From an uncultured Clostridia bacterium (GTDB lineage: Bacteria > Bacillota > Clostridia > Christensenellales > CAG-917), in contig CAKQMI010000018.1 of the NCBI GenBank assembly GCA_934254835.1, forward strand, positions 1 through 34,082: a stretch of 34,082 nt of DNA. Direction: 5' to 3'. Within the stretch, counting starts at the first letter, position 1. Every line of letters begins with the position of its first letter. A program made the translations under genes and the position numbers. Shown here in pieces: positions 32,496-34,082 of this stretch. The notes under the pieces were generated by a model. That model searched no databases, had not been told where the DNA came from, and was given only the letters and a program-made list of their open reading frames with translations.

Positions 32496-32923
32496 TGCGC
32501 GTTGTTTTCGTGTGTACCGGCAATACTTGCAGAAGCCCTATGGCGGAAGCGATTTTCAGGTTTTACGCGGGTGAAAACGGCGTGGACGTCGAAACGGCGT
32601 CTTACGGTATTTTTATAAATCCAAACGACTGCGTCACGCGCGAGCAAGCCTTGACGGCGGTCAGAAATCTCAATATTCCCATTCGCAAAAAAAAGTCAAA
32701 AACAATCACCGAAAAAGACGTCAAGCGCGCCGACTACGTCGTGACGATGACGCAAAAACAAAAGGACGCTTTGCCGTACGACAACGTCTTTACTTTTTCG
32801 GAACTTGTGGGGGGCGGTGATATCCCCGATCCCTACGGGCTTGACCAAAACGCTTACGACGTGACTGCGTTCCGTCTGAAACTTGCAGTGCAAAATCTTT
32901 TGAACGTCGTTTCAAAAAAATAA
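32492..32923 (+). CDS. ywlE: YwlE-like low-molecular-weight protein-arginine phosphatase
   Basis: 143 residues from the first ATG (142 from the second). The P-loop is CTGNTCRS; counted from the second ATG, Cys7, Thr11 and Arg13 match B. subtilis YwlE exactly. Thr11 is the residue known to favour phosphoarginine over phosphotyrosine. The general acid aspartate lies in GDIPDPYG. It would remove phosphoarginine marks made by McsB-type kinases on proteins sent to ClpCP; no such kinase gene is in the window. It overlaps the sua5 stop (ATGATG), with AAGGA eight bases before the first ATG. Confidence 0.88.
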   Translation: MMRVVFVCTGNTCRSPMAEAIFRFYAGENGVDVETASYGIFINPNDCVTREQALTAVRNLNIPIRKKKSKTITEKDVKRADYVVTMTQKQKDALPYDNVFTFSELVGGGDIPDPYGLDQNAYDVTAFRLKLAVQNLLNVVSKK

Positions 32924-32932
32924 GGTGATATT

Positions 32933-33859
32933 ATGAAATTCGAGATGAAACTTCTGGACTGGTGGTGGAATAAGCAGGTTTTGAAATCCGACAAAAAACG
33001 TATGGCGAAACTTACGAAAACCACGGGCGTCGAGTGCGTCAAAGACTTGGACTACTTCGGCGACGGCAGTAAATGGCACCTTATGGATATTTATCGTCCA
33101 CAGGGCAAAGAAAACGAAAAACTTCCCGTCATCATCGATATTCACGGGGGCGGGTGGATGTACGGCGACAAGGAACTGAACGCGCCGTATTGCGAGGCAC
33201 TGGCCAGTCGCGGGTTCGCCGTCGTATGTTTTTCGTACAGCCTTTTCCCGAGCGTGACTTTTCCGACTCCCGTCCAAGAAATTTTCAAGGCGATAAACTT
33301 TGTCCGCGAAATTGCCGAGGAATATAACCTCGACATCGACAACGCTTTCCTTACGGGCGACAGCGCGGGTGGACACTATGCGGGGCTTGTCCTTTCGATT
33401 CAGGCGGACGAGGAACTTCGAAAACTTTATGACGTCGAAAAATGTCGAATGAATTTTAAGGGCGTTGCGTTCACTTGTGCCGCGTTTTATCCCAACTCGA
33501 TTGCATATATCCCCGTACATATCGCCAAAACCTACGTCAGTTTGTTTTACGGCGGGGAAAAGAAGTTTGAAAAAAACAAGTTTTATAAAAGCGTCGATAT
33601 CGCAAACAACAAAATCGAAAAATTTCCGCCGATGTTCATAAACAGTTGCTACAATGATATGTTGAGGGGCGACACGAATAAGTTCATCGAGGTTTTGGAC
33701 AGGAGGAAAATCCCGTATACCCTCGACTTTCCGAAGTCGGACGAGTGCGAAAACAAAATGGGACACGTCTATGCAGTTCTGTATCCCGAAGACTTCGAAG
33801 AAAGCAAAAAAACAATCGACAACATGTGCGAATTTTTCAAAGAACAGATGAACAAATAA
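32933..33859 (+). CDS. Alpha/beta-hydrolase, HSL/BD-FAE-like esterase
   Basis: 308 residues. The oxyanion motif HGGGW (71-75) and nucleophile elbow GDSAGG (142-147, S144) are clear; D242 (YNDML) and H278 (MGHVYAV) complete a plausible triad. The hormone-sensitive-lipase-like HGGG motif suggests a carboxylesterase or deacylase acting on small or sugar-linked esters. No signal peptide, so cytoplasmic. AAGGTGA, overlapping the ywlE stop, lies five bases before the ATG; it is the last gene of the sua5-ywlE unit. Substrate unknown. Confidence 0.87.
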   Translation: MKFEMKLLDWWWNKQVLKSDKKRMAKLTKTTGVECVKDLDYFGDGSKWHLMDIYRPQGKENEKLPVIIDIHGGGWMYGDKELNAPYCEALASRGFAVVCFSYSLFPSVTFPTPVQEIFKAINFVREIAEEYNLDIDNAFLTGDSAGGHYAGLVLSIQADEELRKLYDVEKCRMNFKGVAFTCAAFYPNSIAYIPVHIAKTYVSLFYGGEKKFEKNKFYKSVDIANNKIEKFPPMFINSCYNDMLRGDTNKFIEVLDRRKIPYTLDFPKSDECENKMGHVYAVLYPEDFEESKKTIDNMCEFFKEQMNK

Positions 33860-33881
33860 AAGCAAAACGGAATTTCCGACA

Positions 33882-33918
33882 AAAAAAGGCGACGAGCGAA
33901 AGCCCGTCGCGTTTTTTT
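33882..33918. terminator. Bidirectional terminator between hydrolase and SRP RNA
   Basis: GCGACG (33889-33894) and CGTCGC (33905-33910) pair, with an inner GC/GC pair and GAAA loop across an A-C mismatch. The stem is flanked by A7 on the left and GTTTTTTT on the right, so it can act on both strands. Confidence 0.85.
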
Positions 33919-33927
33919 CAAAAAACT

Positions 33928-34082
33928 GCGCAACCGTAACCTGACAATTTGCACCGAAGTGATGCAAAAACAGGTAACTCCTTCAAGGTAACCTCGTGGC
34001 ACACGTCGTTAACCGCTTAATGCTGCTGCGGTCAAGCTCTGACATGGTTCACGGGACGACATTGCACAAGACCTTGATATCA
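33928..34082 (-). ncRNA. ffs: Signal recognition particle RNA, 3' part (5' end outside the window)
   Basis: On the minus strand the conserved S domain is present: TTGTGCAATG, then TGAACCATGTCAG (about 34053-34041), the Ffh-binding CAGCAGCATTAAGCGG, and GTGTGCC followed by GGTTACCT. This order matches the B. subtilis scRNA. TCAAGGT (34079-34073) pairs with ACCTTGA (33989-33983), forming the outer part of helix 5. A further hairpin (GTTACCTG with CAGGTTAC around an inner TTTGCA/TGCAAA stem) and a T6 tract follow, so the 3' end is near 33920-33935 but not exact. Any Alu domain would lie beyond the right edge. Confidence 0.85.

Noticed and set aside
32912..33967. 351-codon minus-strand open frame opposite the hydrolase gene
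   Set aside because: Shadow of the esterase gene; it also crosses the bidirectional terminator and runs into the SRP RNA region.
1..34082. CRISPR array, tRNA genes or prophage modules
   Set aside because: No regularly spaced direct repeats, no tRNA cloverleaf with conserved TTC-arm motifs, and no phage structural or integrase genes were seen on reading both strands.

Overview
The window is chromosomal DNA from a low-to-mid GC Gram-positive-type bacterium, most likely an uncultured gut member of the Clostridia. I infer this from the combination of a DnaD/DnaI-type helicase-loading pair, AddAB instead of RecBCD, a class II (Firmicutes-type) GalT, a DivIVA-like protein, a YugP-type peptidase, the Sua5-YwlE gene pair and a BspA/InlB-repeat lipoprotein. 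No species can be named from the sequence alone. No prophage, CRISPR array, tRNA or complete insertion sequence was seen.

Layout: 1-1283 holds divergent consensus promoters and a RAYT-like HUH transposase. 1284-7785 holds a 1755-residue surface lipoprotein (seven InlB-type B-repeats followed by about 31 BspA leucine-rich repeats) and an HI0933-family flavoprotein. 7895-10997 (minus) holds the helicase loader pair, preceded by a 16-bp palindrome matching the NrdR box, and a QueT-family ECF transporter S component whose leader resembles a preQ1-I riboswitch. 11096-13411 holds a flavin-reductase-like protein (plus), a small unknown protein and galT (minus). 13539-17727 runs galK-lgt-pncB and a DivIVA-like gene. 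17767-20301 holds a membrane zinc peptidase converging on two lineage-specific genes, one a lipoprotein. 20431-26995 is addB-addA. 27103-31459 holds an unknown membrane protein, corA and a second large lipoprotein. 31512-33859 is sua5-ywlE-esterase. The right edge carries the 3' part of the SRP RNA on the minus strand.

Functional links: three predicted lipoproteins lie in the same window as lgt, the enzyme that would lipidate them, and the SRP RNA serves membrane targeting. galT and galK are divergent halves of one Leloir module. The DnaD/DnaI pair under a putative NrdR site would tie replication initiation to deoxynucleotide supply.

The most interesting signals are regulatory: a compact H-type pseudoknot over the ribosome binding site of the QueT gene; the NrdR-like box; a series of genes with no Shine-Dalgarno but a -10 element 6-7 bases before the ATG (candidate leaderless mRNAs); and a terminator hairpin that also contains the next gene's transcription start and ribosome binding site.
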